A stretch of 64,000 nt of DNA from the NCBI GenBank assembly GCA_016290215.1, contig JAEETH010000014.1:1-64000 (forward strand), written 5' to 3'. A program made the translations under genes and the position numbers. Under the pieces are notes generated by a model. That model was given only the letters and a program-made list of their open reading frames with translations, was not told where the DNA came from and searched no databases. Positions 43,333 through 52,029 of the stretch are shown here, piece after piece (position 1 is the first letter of the stretch; every line of letters begins with the position of its first letter). Source of the DNA: Bacteroidales bacterium. GTDB taxonomy: Bacteria > Bacteroidota > Bacteroidia > Bacteroidales > F082.

Positions 43333-44751
43333 TCAGAACTGGAAATAGATGAACGGGAAATTGTAAACACTCGAACAGCAGATGACCATAAAGACCAGCA
43401 CTGCATAGATTAACCACCTCAATGCCAAAGGTTTGCCATCACACCACGCATCGAAACGGGTATTACGGAGCAACACATCGAAGAGAATGAGCACGCTGAG
43501 ATAAATCCACATGCCAGGTTTTACTGACATTTGCTCGCCGCCATCAAAGTTGGTGAAAGCGGTCACGAAAATGGCTTTGAGATGCTCCAAATCGGTGGCA
43601 CGAAACATGACCCAAAACAGCGTCACCAACACGAAAGTTTTGACCATGCAAAGTGCATCTACACTGATTTTCAGCCATTTGGATTTTAGCTCTTTGGAGG
43701 GTAATTTGTCGCGCAAGGCCTTTTCGACGATGTGCAGCAAGCCATGGGCAAAACCCCACAGCAGGAAGGTCCATGCCGCACCATGCCAGATGCCGCTAAG
43801 CACAAAGACGACCAAAATATTAAACGCCCATCGCCCGAACTTCACGCGGCTGCCGCCCAAGGGGATGTAAACATAGTCGCGGAACCAAGTGGACAGCGAA
43901 ATGTGCCAACGATGCCAAAACTCGGCGATGTTTTTTGACAAATACGGGGACTTGAAGTTATCCATCAAGTCGAAACCCATGAGTTTCGCGCTACCCAAGG
44001 CAATGGTGGAATAGCCGAAGAAGTCGCAATAGATCTGAAAGCTGTAGAACACCATGCAACCCAGCACCGTCCAGGAATTGTACTCGTCGAGATGGCCAAA
44101 CACCTCGTCGACATATTCGCCCAGATGGTCGGCCACCACCATCTTGGCAAAAAAGCCGAACAGTATCAGGCGCATACCTTTAGAGATATTGTCGTAGTCA
44201 AATTGCTTCTCCTCATGAAGTTGCCGCAGCAGGTTGCCCGGCCTCTCGATGGGACCCGTGACCAACTGCGGGAAAAACATGACATACAGCGAGTAATAGC
44301 CGAAATGCCGCTCCGCCTTTTGGTGGCCGCGATACACCTCGATGACATAACTCATGCTCTGAAAAGTGTGGAACGAGAGGCCAATGGGCAAGATGATATG
44401 CGTCAAGAGATGGGTCTCCATGCCCAAGGAGGCAAAAAGTTGGTCCAAATTGGCGGTCAGGAAGTTCAAGTACTTGAAAATCAACAGCACCGTGAGCGTA
44501 CTCACGATGCTGATGATAAAGAAAGTCTTCTTTTTTCGGGGTTGGTCGGCATAACGCTCCATCAGCAGTCCCGCTGAGTAGTCAACAATGATGGTGACTA
44601 ACAGGATGAGGATGTACTTGGGCACAAACCACATGTAGAACACGCAGCTCGCCGCCAACAGCATCAGCCAACGCCACTTGTGGGGTAGCAGGTAATACAG
44701 CAGCACCACAAGAGGCAGAAAAACGAGGAACTCTATGGAATTAAAGACCAT
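43333..44751 (-). CDS. MBOAT-family O-acyltransferase (AlgI-like)
   Basis: 472 residues with about 11-12 membrane helices. The AlgI/DltB-type features are the N-terminal FNSIEFLVFLPLVVLLYYLL, the conserved FWHRWHISLSTWFRDYVYIPLGG segment, and the catalytic His in VLSGIWHGAAWTFLLWGFAHG. Such proteins move an acyl group, often acetyl, across the membrane for O-acylation of polysaccharides. Together with the SGNH-like gene two bases downstream it forms a complete two-component acylation unit. It follows an Omp28-like gene on the same strand. Confidence 0.93.
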   Translation of the reverse strand: MVFNSIEFLVFLPLVVLLYYLLPHKWRWLMLLAASCVFYMWFVPKYILILLVTIIVDYSAGLLMERYADQPRKKKTFFIISIVSTLTVLLIFKYLNFLTANLDQLFASLGMETHLLTHIILPIGLSFHTFQSMSYVIEVYRGHQKAERHFGYYSLYVMFFPQLVTGPIERPGNLLRQLHEEKQFDYDNISKGMRLILFGFFAKMVVADHLGEYVDEVFGHLDEYNSWTVLGCMVFYSFQIYCDFFGYSTIALGSAKLMGFDLMDNFKSPYLSKNIAEFWHRWHISLSTWFRDYVYIPLGGSRVKFGRWAFNILVVFVLSGIWHGAAWTFLLWGFAHGLLHIVEKALRDKLPSKELKSKWLKISVDALCMVKTFVLVTLFWVMFRATDLEHLKAIFVTAFTNFDGGEQMSVKPGMWIYLSVLILFDVLLRNTRFDAWCDGKPLALRWLIYAVLVFMVICCSSVYNFPFIYFQF

Positions 44752-44769
44752 AAATCCCTCGTTTTCAAG

Positions 44770-45573
44770 TTATTTAATCTTATTGATAGCTGTTTGCAAA
44801 ATCTTGCCGTCCGTCTTATCGTAGATGTAAGACATGAGATAGCACTGGTCGGCGTTGTAGAAGGGATCCAATTCGATGCAATAATTGTAGATGTACTCAT
44901 CATTGACATAAACAGGTCCTTCCCAGAAGCTATCGCCGCTAGCACCGTTCAAAGTGCGACGGAACACGTTGCGGAACACATACGCCGTATCGATGCCTCC
45001 AGGAACCACCTGACGACCCACGATGCTGTCCTCCAACAAGCATGCCGTAACATAAAAATTGCCAACCACTTCCGCGGTGGCCACCACATCAACCTCCAAG
45101 TTCAGTTGACGGGTTTCTTCGTCAAAGTAAACCCCTTGAAGAATCTCGAAGGACTGCTCCTCGGCGAGCGCATCTGCCACAGGTGTATCAATCTGGTCCA
45201 CATACAAAGTGTGACCATCGGTAAGTGCCACATGGTCCACCGAGAAAAGCGGATTCGACGAATTGTCTTTGTACCATTCTATGCCTTCAGGGGTGGTGAA
45301 GTCTGGGAACTGGCCTACAGGTTGAGCCAGTGGCCCGGCATGAACACTCATAAGGATTACATTGTCTTCACCCAAGTTGTGTTGCAACTCATGGGCAGCT
45401 TCGGCGGCAGCGGGGCAGTTCACACAGCGCACACCGGTGAAATCCTTAATCAACACGGTCTTGCCATGTCCAGAAACATTGAACGGCTTATGGGTGTTGT
45501 CGATGTCAATTTTATCGCAGCTTACAAAGAGCATCATGGCTGCGGTTACTAATATGAATGATAACTTTCTCAT
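44770..45573 (-). CDS. Omp28-related lipoprotein with thioredoxin-like motif
   Basis: 267 residues from ATG 45573. The signal peptide ends in a lipobox (MLFVSC). The next region, TVLIKDFTGVRCVNCPAAAE, has a CxxC (Cys-Val-Asn-Cys) in a thioredoxin-like context as in the Omp28-related family of Bacteroidota; the C-terminal half is beta-rich. Redox activity is possible but unproven. It lies between the DUF6029 gene and the MBOAT gene, all on the minus strand, with an upstream TlpA-like thioredoxin, suggesting a periplasmic or outer-membrane thiol function. Confidence 0.85.
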   Translation of the reverse strand: MRKLSFILVTAAMMLFVSCDKIDIDNTHKPFNVSGHGKTVLIKDFTGVRCVNCPAAAEAAHELQHNLGEDNVILMSVHAGPLAQPVGQFPDFTTPEGIEWYKDNSSNPLFSVDHVALTDGHTLYVDQIDTPVADALAEEQSFEILQGVYFDEETRQLNLEVDVVATAEVVGNFYVTACLLEDSIVGRQVVPGGIDTAYVFRNVFRRTLNGASGDSFWEGPVYVNDEYIYNYCIELDPFYNADQCYLMSYIYDKTDGKILQTAINKIK

Positions 45574-45618
45574 TGGTTTAGTATTCAAGATTTTACGTTT
45601 TTGTCAGCGTTTAACTAC

Positions 45619-45677
45619 GTTGAATCTTCGATTTCGACAGGCTCAACGGCCTTAGGTCCCTGAGCCTGTCGAAGGGC
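45619..45677. repeat. GTTGAATCTTCGATTT word fused to the CCCTGAGCCTGTCGAAGG palindrome
   Basis: The 16-base word at 45619-45634 runs directly into CGACAGGCTCAACGG, and the inverse CCCTGAGCCTGTCGAAGGG lies at 45658-45676. The repeat ends about four bases from the DUF6029 stop codon (45682-45684). Confidence 0.8.
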
Positions 45678-45681
45678 CGAT

Positions 45682-47421
45682 TTAGAATGATGTTGAAACC
45701 GTTAATGATACACCACTTGAGGCGGGGACGGTGCGACAAACGCCACCCACGCACACCACGCCTTCGCTTTGGCGACCAGCACTCAGCATGACGCGTGTGG
45801 CTTCGTGGATGTAGCTGATGCTACCCGTGAAGTAATGGTCACGGAACTCAGGAACAGGATTGCCATAGTTCCACTTGTCGGCGATGGAGAACGACCAATG
45901 AGGGCTGATGGTGTATTCCAACAAAGCAAAGGCCCAGTCGCCACGCTTCTGGTAGTCCTTCATCTCGCTTTCGTCGTACTCGTAGCCTTTGTGGACTTCG
46001 GTCTCCCACAGACCTTGCAGTTCGAGGCGGAGGCTGTGTTTTCTGTTAATCTTATAGGTCACATCAAGGAAGCCGATGTTTGCTTTTACAGGCGGTGCAC
46101 CGGCATGGCCTTCGATGGTCTCGATGTCGTAGTACAAGTTGATGTACTGTGCAGTGATATGCCATTTCGAACTAATCTTCTTGTCAATTTCGAAATTGAT
46201 GTCGCGGAAGAAACGGTGGTCGCTGACGGCAAAGAACCTGGAAGCATAACCCAACGAACCTCTCTTGTTAAGCACCAACTGTCCTTGGTCCATGACCGAG
46301 TCGCGCACGATGTCGTTCACCTGGCTCATGTTGAAGGCGAGCTTGGTGCCATACTTGCCGCCCAATGCCGTGCCCTTCGGGATGGTGTAGTTGACTTGCA
46401 GCTGTGCCGCCATTTCGCCGTTGGGTTGGGTCGAATAGGTGTACATCGACGGCAGGCTGTGCGTGTGCGTATAATTAATAGGTGGAATGAAGTTGATGTC
46501 GAGGTCGTTCTGTTTCGCCGTGTACATCGACTTGAAGCTCATATTGTCGACACGTTTCACCTGCAACACAGCGCCGAAGCCTTTCTGCGAATAGCTCAGC
46601 GAGGCCATCAGGGCTTGGCCTTCCTTATAGATGAAGTTGTTGATGGCTGAGGGGTCGTTAATCTTGTAGGCATATTCGGTGCTGAATGCCCAGTTGCCAT
46701 AGCCCAAGTTGATGCGACCTGCGGCAGCGCCCACATTTTCAGGGATATAATAGAACAGGCTCTGGTCATACTGTTTCTTGCTAACGAAGCTACCGCCGAT
46801 ACTCATCCTGAACTTGGAGTCGTTCAAGGCGGGAATGCTTTGGTTGAGGTCCCACTCGCCGTCGACACCGCGAACGATGCCACGGTAGTCGTCAATGGCA
46901 AACTGACGTTCCAAATAAGGTGCCCAGTAATAACGTTGGCGGCCATACAATGCCTTCAGTGTGACACCTTTGGTGGGACGCAGCACCACACGGGCGCCAC
47001 GCAGGGAATTGTCCATGCCGAGCGACCACTCCTCGTAGGTACGGAATACAAAGCCGCAGCCAAATTGGTCGTAGATGTCGCCCACCGTCATGCCGATGAA
47101 GCCATTGTCGTAAGTGGCATAGAAGTTGGCCACACCCACGCCATTGAGTTCATCGCGGAAGCCATTCAGTTCAGGCAAGAACGCCTCGAAACGAAGACCA
47201 GCCGAGAAGTTGCCGTTGGTATAGTTGACCTTACCGAAGCCGTTGACACCGAACTTCTTACCGTTAAGGTCGGTGATGCCGATGCCGTTGTCGAGCATGT
47301 AGTATTGTCCGTCGACTTGGAAAGCGCCGTTCACCTGGCTGTTTTCCAAAAACGACTGCGCGCTCGCCTTGAAACCGACTGCCAAAGCGAGTGCGAATAA
47401 TAATAGTATATGTTTTCGCAT
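45682..47421 (-). CDS. DUF6029-type outer-membrane beta-barrel protein
   Basis: 579 residues from ATG 47421. A signal peptide (to FKASAQS) is followed by alternating short beta strands with aromatic ends throughout, for example VNGFGKVNYTNGNFSAGLRF and YATYDNGFIGMTVGDIYDQF, and a final strand ending in TVSTSF, consistent with an outer-membrane barrel. The layout matches the DUF6029 family found in Bacteroidota beside Omp28 and TlpA-like genes. Function is unknown. It is downstream of tlpA and upstream of the Omp28-like gene on the same strand, with repeats in both gaps. Confidence 0.82.
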   Translation of the reverse strand: MRKHILLLFALALAVGFKASAQSFLENSQVNGAFQVDGQYYMLDNGIGITDLNGKKFGVNGFGKVNYTNGNFSAGLRFEAFLPELNGFRDELNGVGVANFYATYDNGFIGMTVGDIYDQFGCGFVFRTYEEWSLGMDNSLRGARVVLRPTKGVTLKALYGRQRYYWAPYLERQFAIDDYRGIVRGVDGEWDLNQSIPALNDSKFRMSIGGSFVSKKQYDQSLFYYIPENVGAAAGRINLGYGNWAFSTEYAYKINDPSAINNFIYKEGQALMASLSYSQKGFGAVLQVKRVDNMSFKSMYTAKQNDLDINFIPPINYTHTHSLPSMYTYSTQPNGEMAAQLQVNYTIPKGTALGGKYGTKLAFNMSQVNDIVRDSVMDQGQLVLNKRGSLGYASRFFAVSDHRFFRDINFEIDKKISSKWHITAQYINLYYDIETIEGHAGAPPVKANIGFLDVTYKINRKHSLRLELQGLWETEVHKGYEYDESEMKDYQKRGDWAFALLEYTISPHWSFSIADKWNYGNPVPEFRDHYFTGSISYIHEATRVMLSAGRQSEGVVCVGGVCRTVPASSGVSLTVSTSF

Positions 47422-47443
47422 AAGCAATAACTGAATTAAGAAT

Positions 47444-47522
47444 GCGGAATTACAAATGCGGAATAATGAAATTCCGCATTAACTTCGTTGAATCTTCGAT
47501 TTCAACATTCCGCATTCAGCAT
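47444..47522. repeat. GCGGAATG word repeat between tlpA and DUF6029 genes
   Basis: GCGGAAT at 47444-47450 and 47459-47465 pairs with ATTCCGC at 47471-47477; then GTTGAATCTTCGATTT (47487-47502) and CATTCCGCATTCAGCAT, which ends at 47522, directly at the tlpA stop codon (47523-47525). Confidence 0.82.
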
Positions 47523-48023
47523 TTATTTCTTCTTAGCTACTTTCAGGATTTCCTCATAAAGGTCTTCTTCTCCGCCTTCGATATAGCCGGTATGCTGATA
47601 GACAAGCTTGCCGTTGCCGTCAAAGAGGAAAGTGTGAGGCGGGTTGCTCACGTTCATGGCACGCTTGAGGTCGCTGTTCACGTCGAGCAGGATGTCGAAA
47701 TCCCAACCCTTGCCTTCAACGACGGGCTTCACCTTGGCGGTGGAGCGTGAGTCGTCGATGGAGACGGCATAAATCTTCACGCCAGTCTCGTCCTGCCAAT
47801 CCTGATACACGTCGTTCAAGGCGTTGTGTTCCTTGATGCAAGGACCGCACCATGTGGCCCAGAAGGTGAGGACGATGGGCTTGCCATTGTTCGATAACTT
47901 GGAAATGTTCACATCCTTGCCGTTGAGGTCCTTCAAAGTGACATTCGGCAAATCCGTTTTCGATTGCGCATGAAGGCCTGTGAAAACCAAAGCCATCAGC
48001 AAAAGTGACATAAGTTTTTTCAT
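47523..48023 (-). CDS. TlpA-family thiol-disulfide oxidoreductase
   Basis: 166 residues from ATG 48023. A signal peptide (MKKLMSLLLMALVFTGLHA) precedes a thioredoxin fold with the active site FWATWCGPCIKEHNAL and the cis-Pro loop in VSNPPHTFLFDGNGKLV. TlpA/ResA-type proteins reduce or shuffle disulfides in the periplasm. In this position it heads a run with DUF6029 and Omp28-like genes and may serve cysteine-rich exported proteins such as the giant repeat protein, which has two Cys per unit; that link is inference. Confidence 0.93.
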   Translation of the reverse strand: MKKLMSLLLMALVFTGLHAQSKTDLPNVTLKDLNGKDVNISKLSNNGKPIVLTFWATWCGPCIKEHNALNDVYQDWQDETGVKIYAVSIDDSRSTAKVKPVVEGKGWDFDILLDVNSDLKRAMNVSNPPHTFLFDGNGKLVYQHTGYIEGGEEDLYEEILKVAKKK

Positions 48024-48026
48024 TGG

Positions 48027-48121
48027 ATTTAAAGATTTGATATTCAAAAATTCAATATTCAAAATTCAAAATTTAAGATTCAATTTCCAACTGAACAACT
48101 GCTAACTGCTAACTACTAACT
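48027..48121. repeat. ATTCAAAA and AACTGCTAACT word repeats upstream of tlpA
   Basis: 48027-48085 is a run of ATTCAAAA/GATTCAA words and 48086-48121 is ACTGAACAACTGCTAACTGC with further CTAACT copies. The second part supplies the last codon(s) and stop (48116-48118) of manA. Confidence 0.8.
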
Positions 48122-49111
48122 CTCCTCAAGTTGACAATACACCTCAAGTAGTTTACAATATTTTTCCGCCCTGATGGCCACTTTCTTGATGACGTTCGGA
48201 ATCAGGACACATTCTCCAGCATTTACAAATATCGCGCCATTCTCCCAATTCAAGGTGAAATTTCCTTCCAAAGGCATCAAAATCACGAAAGAGTCGAGGT
48301 TGGCATAGTCCTTTTCCATCTCGCCTTGCAGCTGGAGGAGGTTGGTCACAAAGTACTGACAATCAACGACGGGAACGGTTCTATTCATCACATCTTCGAC
48401 CTCAGTACGGTAACTCTCGGGCATCCTGCCATCGATGGCTTCCACCGACTGCGGGATGTGCAACTCGCGGCGCATACCCGCCACGTCAATGCGGTCCCAG
48501 TCATAAATACGATAGGTGGTGTCGCTGGTCTGTTGTATCTCGGCCACCATGATGCCAGGACCTAAGGCATGGACACGACCCGCAGGGATGAAAAACACAT
48601 CGTCTTTCTTCACCTGCTCGTGGTTCAGCACCGATTGTAGCCGATTGTCTTTCAACACATTGGCATAATCCATCCGCGTCATCTCACGGTTAAAGCCCAT
48701 GACGAGTTCGGCATCCTTGTCGGCTTGCATCACATACCACATCTCGGTCTTGCCGTTGCCCAAACCGCGCTTTTCGGCCAACTCATCGTCGGGATGCACC
48801 TGCACCGAAAGCCAGTCGTTAGCATCGATAATCTTCAGTAATAGAGGGAACTGCTCACCATATTTATCAAATACCGATTCGCCAACCAAATCCCCCATGA
48901 AAGTCTCCACCAAGTCGTTGATTTCGTCGCCCTCGAAGTCGCCATTGGCAATTTCACTTTGCTCATCCCAAATACCTGAGAGCAGCCACACTTCGCCACA
49001 GTTGGGCAGCGGACCGTAGTCCATGCCAAGCACTTCCTTGATTTTACGTCCGCCCCAGATCTTATCTTTGAAGATGGGCTTGAATTTTAGGGGATAGAGT
49101 ACTGTTTGCAT
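48116..49111 (-). CDS. manA: Class I mannose-6-phosphate isomerase
   Basis: 331 residues from ATG 49111. Zinc-site motifs are present: VQVHPDDELAEKRG, GKTEMWYVMQ and FIPAGRVHALGPG, then the TSDTTYRIYDWDR segment typical of the short bacterial class. The enzyme interconverts mannose-6-phosphate and fructose-6-phosphate, supplying GDP-mannose for cell-surface glycans. It is shorter than E. coli ManA but normal for Bacteroidota and Firmicutes homologues. The final residues and stop codon fall in a CTAACT repeat. Confidence 0.94.
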   Translation of the reverse strand: MQTVLYPLKFKPIFKDKIWGGRKIKEVLGMDYGPLPNCGEVWLLSGIWDEQSEIANGDFEGDEINDLVETFMGDLVGESVFDKYGEQFPLLLKIIDANDWLSVQVHPDDELAEKRGLGNGKTEMWYVMQADKDAELVMGFNREMTRMDYANVLKDNRLQSVLNHEQVKKDDVFFIPAGRVHALGPGIMVAEIQQTSDTTYRIYDWDRIDVAGMRRELHIPQSVEAIDGRMPESYRTEVEDVMNRTVPVVDCQYFVTNLLQLQGEMEKDYANLDSFVILMPLEGNFTLNWENGAIFVNAGECVLIPNVIKKVAIRAEKYCKLLEVYCQLEES

Positions 49112-49183
49112 TGTCCGTCTGAAATTTGGGGGCAAAGATAAAACAATTCTTTAAATGAAGGACTTGCCATGATGAAAAAGCCG

Positions 49184-49191
49184 TACCTTTG
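49184..49191 (+). promoter_or_regulatory. -7 box of the M20 amidohydrolase gene
   Basis: TACCTTTG is a perfect match to TAnnTTTG and lies 22 bases before ATG 49214, which supports that start over the ATG at 49169. Confidence 0.6.
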
Positions 49192-49213
49192 CCTGACAAA
49201 AACAAACCTCATT

Positions 49214-50350
49214 ATGCAAAACCTCTTCGAACTGCGACATATCCTCCACGCCCACCCCGAGCTTTCAGGTCAGGAGGCCATTACCAATAGAATTTTGAAC
49301 GAATGGGTGAAACAAACTCGCCCCGACCAACTCATTGAGAAAATCGGCGGTTATGGTCTGGCCGCTATTTACAAAGGAGCAAAGCCCGGCAAGCGCATCC
49401 TCATCCGTGGCGACATCGACGCGCTGCACATCCCCGAACCGAACGACATTCCCTATCGTTCACAAAACCAAGGCGTTTCGCACAAATGTGGCCACGACGG
49501 ACACGCCACCATCCTCTGCGGCTTGGCCCAATGGCTTGGTGAACAACGTCCCGACCAAGGCGAAGTGGTGCTGCTCTTCCAGCCCGCCGAGGAGACCGGC
49601 CAAGGCGCACAAGCCATTCTCAGCGACCCTCAGTTTGAGCGAATCAAACCCGATGTGGCTTACGGGCTGCACAATCTGCCTAGCTTCGAGAAAGGCAAAA
49701 TCATGGTGAAGGAAGGCTGTTTTGCAGCGGCTTCGTTCGGCTTAAAGCTCATTTTCGACGGCCGCACGGCACACGCCTCGCAACCTGAGACGGGGCATAG
49801 TCCTTCGGAGTTATTGGCACAACTCATCCACCATTTGGAGAAAAAACGCGAGCAGCTGAAAGCCGTAAAGCCGCTGACCACCTTTGTCATCACCCACGCC
49901 ATCTTGGGCGAAGAAACCTTCGGTGTGGCCCCTGGCCATGCTGAGATTTGGCTCACCCTGCGCAGCTTCAACGACCGCAATCTTGAACTGATGTCGACGG
50001 AAATCATCGAGTTTTGCCGCGCCAAGGCCAAAGACTGTCTCTTTGAATTCAGTTTCTCAGAACACGAGGCCTTCGCCGCCACCAACAGCGACGACAACTG
50101 CGTGAAAACCATTGAACAAGCCGCCAACAACCTTGAGTTAAGCCTCGGCCATTTGGACGAGCCTTTCCGTTGGTCAGAGGACTTTGGAAGGTTCGGGAGC
50201 GTCTGCCCTATTGGTTTCTTCGGCTTAGGTTCGGGCACAGAGCAGCCAGCACTTCATGACCCGATGTTTGATTTCCCTGATGACATTTTGGAAATCGGAA
50301 TGGGGATGTTTTGGGAGATAATTAGGTTGGAGTTAGAAGGTAGGAAGTAG
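49214..50350 (+). CDS. M20-family amidohydrolase (hippurate/amino-acid deacylase type)
   Basis: 378 residues from ATG 49214. Metal-binding motifs of the M20D subfamily are clear: LIRGDIDALHIPE, SHKCGHDGHATIL, FQPAEETGQGA, YGLHNLP, and the last histidine in PALHDPMFDFPDD. A dimerisation domain lies in the middle (about 175-280). Members remove acyl groups from amino acids or small peptides such as hippurate or N-acetyl-diaminopimelate; the exact substrate is not evident. The last three codons and stop (GRK) lie within a GGTAGGA word repeat. Confidence 0.92.
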   Translation: MQNLFELRHILHAHPELSGQEAITNRILNEWVKQTRPDQLIEKIGGYGLAAIYKGAKPGKRILIRGDIDALHIPEPNDIPYRSQNQGVSHKCGHDGHATILCGLAQWLGEQRPDQGEVVLLFQPAEETGQGAQAILSDPQFERIKPDVAYGLHNLPSFEKGKIMVKEGCFAAASFGLKLIFDGRTAHASQPETGHSPSELLAQLIHHLEKKREQLKAVKPLTTFVITHAILGEETFGVAPGHAEIWLTLRSFNDRNLELMSTEIIEFCRAKAKDCLFEFSFSEHEAFAATNSDDNCVKTIEQAANNLELSLGHLDEPFRWSEDFGRFGSVCPIGFFGLGSGTEQPALHDPMFDFPDDILEIGMGMFWEIIRLELEGRK

Positions 50351-50416
50351 GAGGTTTTGAGGTAGGAGGTTTGAATTATGAGGTAGGAGGTGTAGGGCTG
50401 CCACGGTGTGACAGCC
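50336..50416. repeat. GGTAGGA word repeat and GGCTG hairpin between M20 and mtnN genes
   Basis: Degenerate copies of GGTAGGAGG/AGTAGGAGG run from 50339 to 50392 and contain the M20 stop codon. They are followed by a hairpin GGCTGCCACGGTGTGACAGC near 50396-50416, three bases from the convergent mtnN stop; it may act as a terminator. Confidence 0.75.
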
Positions 50417-50419
50417 GAA

Positions 50420-51175
50420 TTACACCAACCTCATAATTTCCCCAACAATCGCCCTCGAATAAGCATTTGCCACCTCGACGATGAACTTGCCAAAGTCGAC
50501 GCGGGCATTGTGGTCGGCGGTGTCGCTGATGGTGCGGATCACCGTGAAGGGCGTGCCGAACTCCAGACAAACTTGTGCCACGGCTGCGCCCTCCATCTCG
50601 ACACACAACACATCGGGCAACAAACCGAGAATCTCATTGCGCTTTTCATTGCTGTTGATGAACTGGTCGCCACTGGCGATGTCACCGAAATGCAGCTTAG
50701 GATTGAGGTTAAACTCCTTGACAGCCTCAGTGCCCACCATGTTTACCACACCTTTATTTAATACGTTGGTCACGGCCTTACCTGCCAATTCGGTCAGTCC
50801 GGGGTCGCTGTCGACATAAACGCGGTTGAGCAAGGGCAACTCAAAGCGTGAGATGATGGGACGGGCATCAAGGTCATGTTGCACAAGGCGCTTGGAAATG
50901 ACAATGTCACCCACATTGAGACCTTCGGCCAAGGCACCTGCCGTACCAATGAAAATCAAATCGGTGACAGCGAACTCTTGTATTAATAAGGTGGCCGTAA
51001 TCGTTGCAGCCACTTTGCCCCATTTGGAGAAGGCCACCACGCAACGCACGTTGCCGATTTTGCCTACCACGAACTCACGGTTCGCGATTTTAACTGTCGT
51101 TTTTTCCGTCAGCAAGGCTTTCACCTCGTCGATTTCTTGCGCCATCGCGCCAAGAATGCCTATATTTCGTGTCAT
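50420..51175 (-). CDS. mtnN: 5'-methylthioadenosine/S-adenosylhomocysteine nucleosidase
   Basis: 251 residues. The PNP/UDP-phosphorylase fold motifs are GILGAMAQEIDEVK at the N-terminus, FIGTAGALAEGLNVGD, and CVEMEGAAVAQVC, with the catalytic Asp in IRTISDTADHNA. The enzyme cleaves adenine from methylthioadenosine and S-adenosylhomocysteine. Length is slightly above the E. coli enzyme. It is divergent from the LOG-family gene, with an ATTCAAA repeat between them. Confidence 0.95.
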   Translation of the reverse strand: MTRNIGILGAMAQEIDEVKALLTEKTTVKIANREFVVGKIGNVRCVVAFSKWGKVAATITATLLIQEFAVTDLIFIGTAGALAEGLNVGDIVISKRLVQHDLDARPIISRFELPLLNRVYVDSDPGLTELAGKAVTNVLNKGVVNMVGTEAVKEFNLNPKLHFGDIASGDQFINSNEKRNEILGLLPDVLCVEMEGAAVAQVCLEFGTPFTVIRTISDTADHNARVDFGKFIVEVANAYSRAIVGEIMRLV

Positions 51176-51240
51176 AGATTCAAAGATTTAAAATTCAAAA
51201 TTCAAAATTCAAAGATTCAAGATTTGAGATTTGAGATTTG
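51176..51240. repeat. ATTCAAAA word repeat between mtnN and the LOG gene
   Basis: Alternating ATTCAAAG, ATTCAAAA and GATTTGA words, the same family as at 31949-32000 and 48027-48085. It starts within five bases of the mtnN start codon. Confidence 0.8.
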
Positions 51241-51246
51241 AGAAAT

Positions 51247-51278
51247 TTGCGCGGCAAAAATAAAAAATACTACCTTTG
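51247..51278 (+). promoter_or_regulatory. Promoter of the LOG-family gene
   Basis: TTG at 51247-51249 and TACCTTTG at 51271-51278 with a 21-base spacer, 14 bases before the ATG at 51293. Confidence 0.68.
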
Positions 51279-51292
51279 CAAAAATTTACCGA

Positions 51293-51883
51293 ATGAAGAA
51301 AATCTGCATTTTTTGTGGCAGCAGCATGGGCTTCGACCCGATTTACAAGGAAAAAGCCGCTGAACTGGGCAACGTTTTGGCCGATAACGATTGCGAACTG
51401 CTTTATGGCGGCGGCAATGTGGGCTTGATGAACATCATCGCCGAAGTGATGAAACAACGCCATTGCAGGATTGTCGGCACCATCACTCAGCACTTGCTCG
51501 ACATGCGCGTAGGTCGCCCCGACATCGACGAACTGATTGTGGTCGACACCATGGCCGAACGCAAGAAAATCCTTGAGGACATGGCCGACGCCTTTATCGC
51601 CATGCCGGGCGGCGTGGGCACCATGGACGAGTTCTTCGAGGTGATGGTGCTCAGCCAACTACGCGTGTTCGACAAGCCCGTGGCCCTCTTCAACGTGAAC
51701 GGCTACTACGACGACATCGTCCGCTTCCTCGACCGCGCCACCCGCGACGGTTTCATCCATCGCGAACATGCCGACAACCTCATCGTCAGCGACGACCCTA
51801 AGGCACTGCTGCAAGGCATCGAAAACTTCAAACCCGTGGAGCTGAAGAAATGGGTAAGTGAGATTAAGGAACAAGTTAAATAG
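51293..51883 (+). CDS. LOG-family (TIGR00730-type) nucleotide phosphoribohydrolase
   Basis: 196 residues. The Rossmann-like LOG fold starts ICIFCGSSMGF and contains the signature MPGGVGTMDEFFEVM, the nucleotide-binding and catalytic PGGxGTxxE motif, and LYGGGNVGLMNIIAEVM. Members hydrolyse cytokinin riboside monophosphates or other nucleoside monophosphates to base and ribose phosphate; in non-plant-associated bacteria the role is probably nucleotide salvage. A strong promoter precedes it. A run of GAGAGTT words follows directly at the stop codon. Confidence 0.93.
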   Translation: MKKICIFCGSSMGFDPIYKEKAAELGNVLADNDCELLYGGGNVGLMNIIAEVMKQRHCRIVGTITQHLLDMRVGRPDIDELIVVDTMAERKKILEDMADAFIAMPGGVGTMDEFFEVMVLSQLRVFDKPVALFNVNGYYDDIVRFLDRATRDGFIHREHADNLIVSDDPKALLQGIENFKPVELKKWVSEIKEQVK

Positions 51884-52015
51884 TTGAGAGTTTAGAGTTG
51901 AGAGTTGAGAGTTAAGCTAGTCCCGTAGGGACGACACATCAATAAGCAGGCGACGTGAGTCCCTGCTCTTACACAGACAACAGTCATAAGCAGGCGACGT
52001 CAGTCCCTGCTCTTA
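51883..52015. repeat. GAGAGTT words and two AAGCAGGCGACGT direct repeats
   Basis: GAGAGTTTAGAGTTGAGAG words (51886-51915) begin at the LOG stop. They are followed by AGTCCCGTAGGGACG and by two 29-base copies of TAAGCAGGCGACGTSAGTCC with a CTGCTCTTA end at 51943-51971 and 51987-52015. The second copy ends 14 bases before the ATG of the next gene. Confidence 0.82.
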
Positions 52016-52029
52016 AAAACATCAAGACC

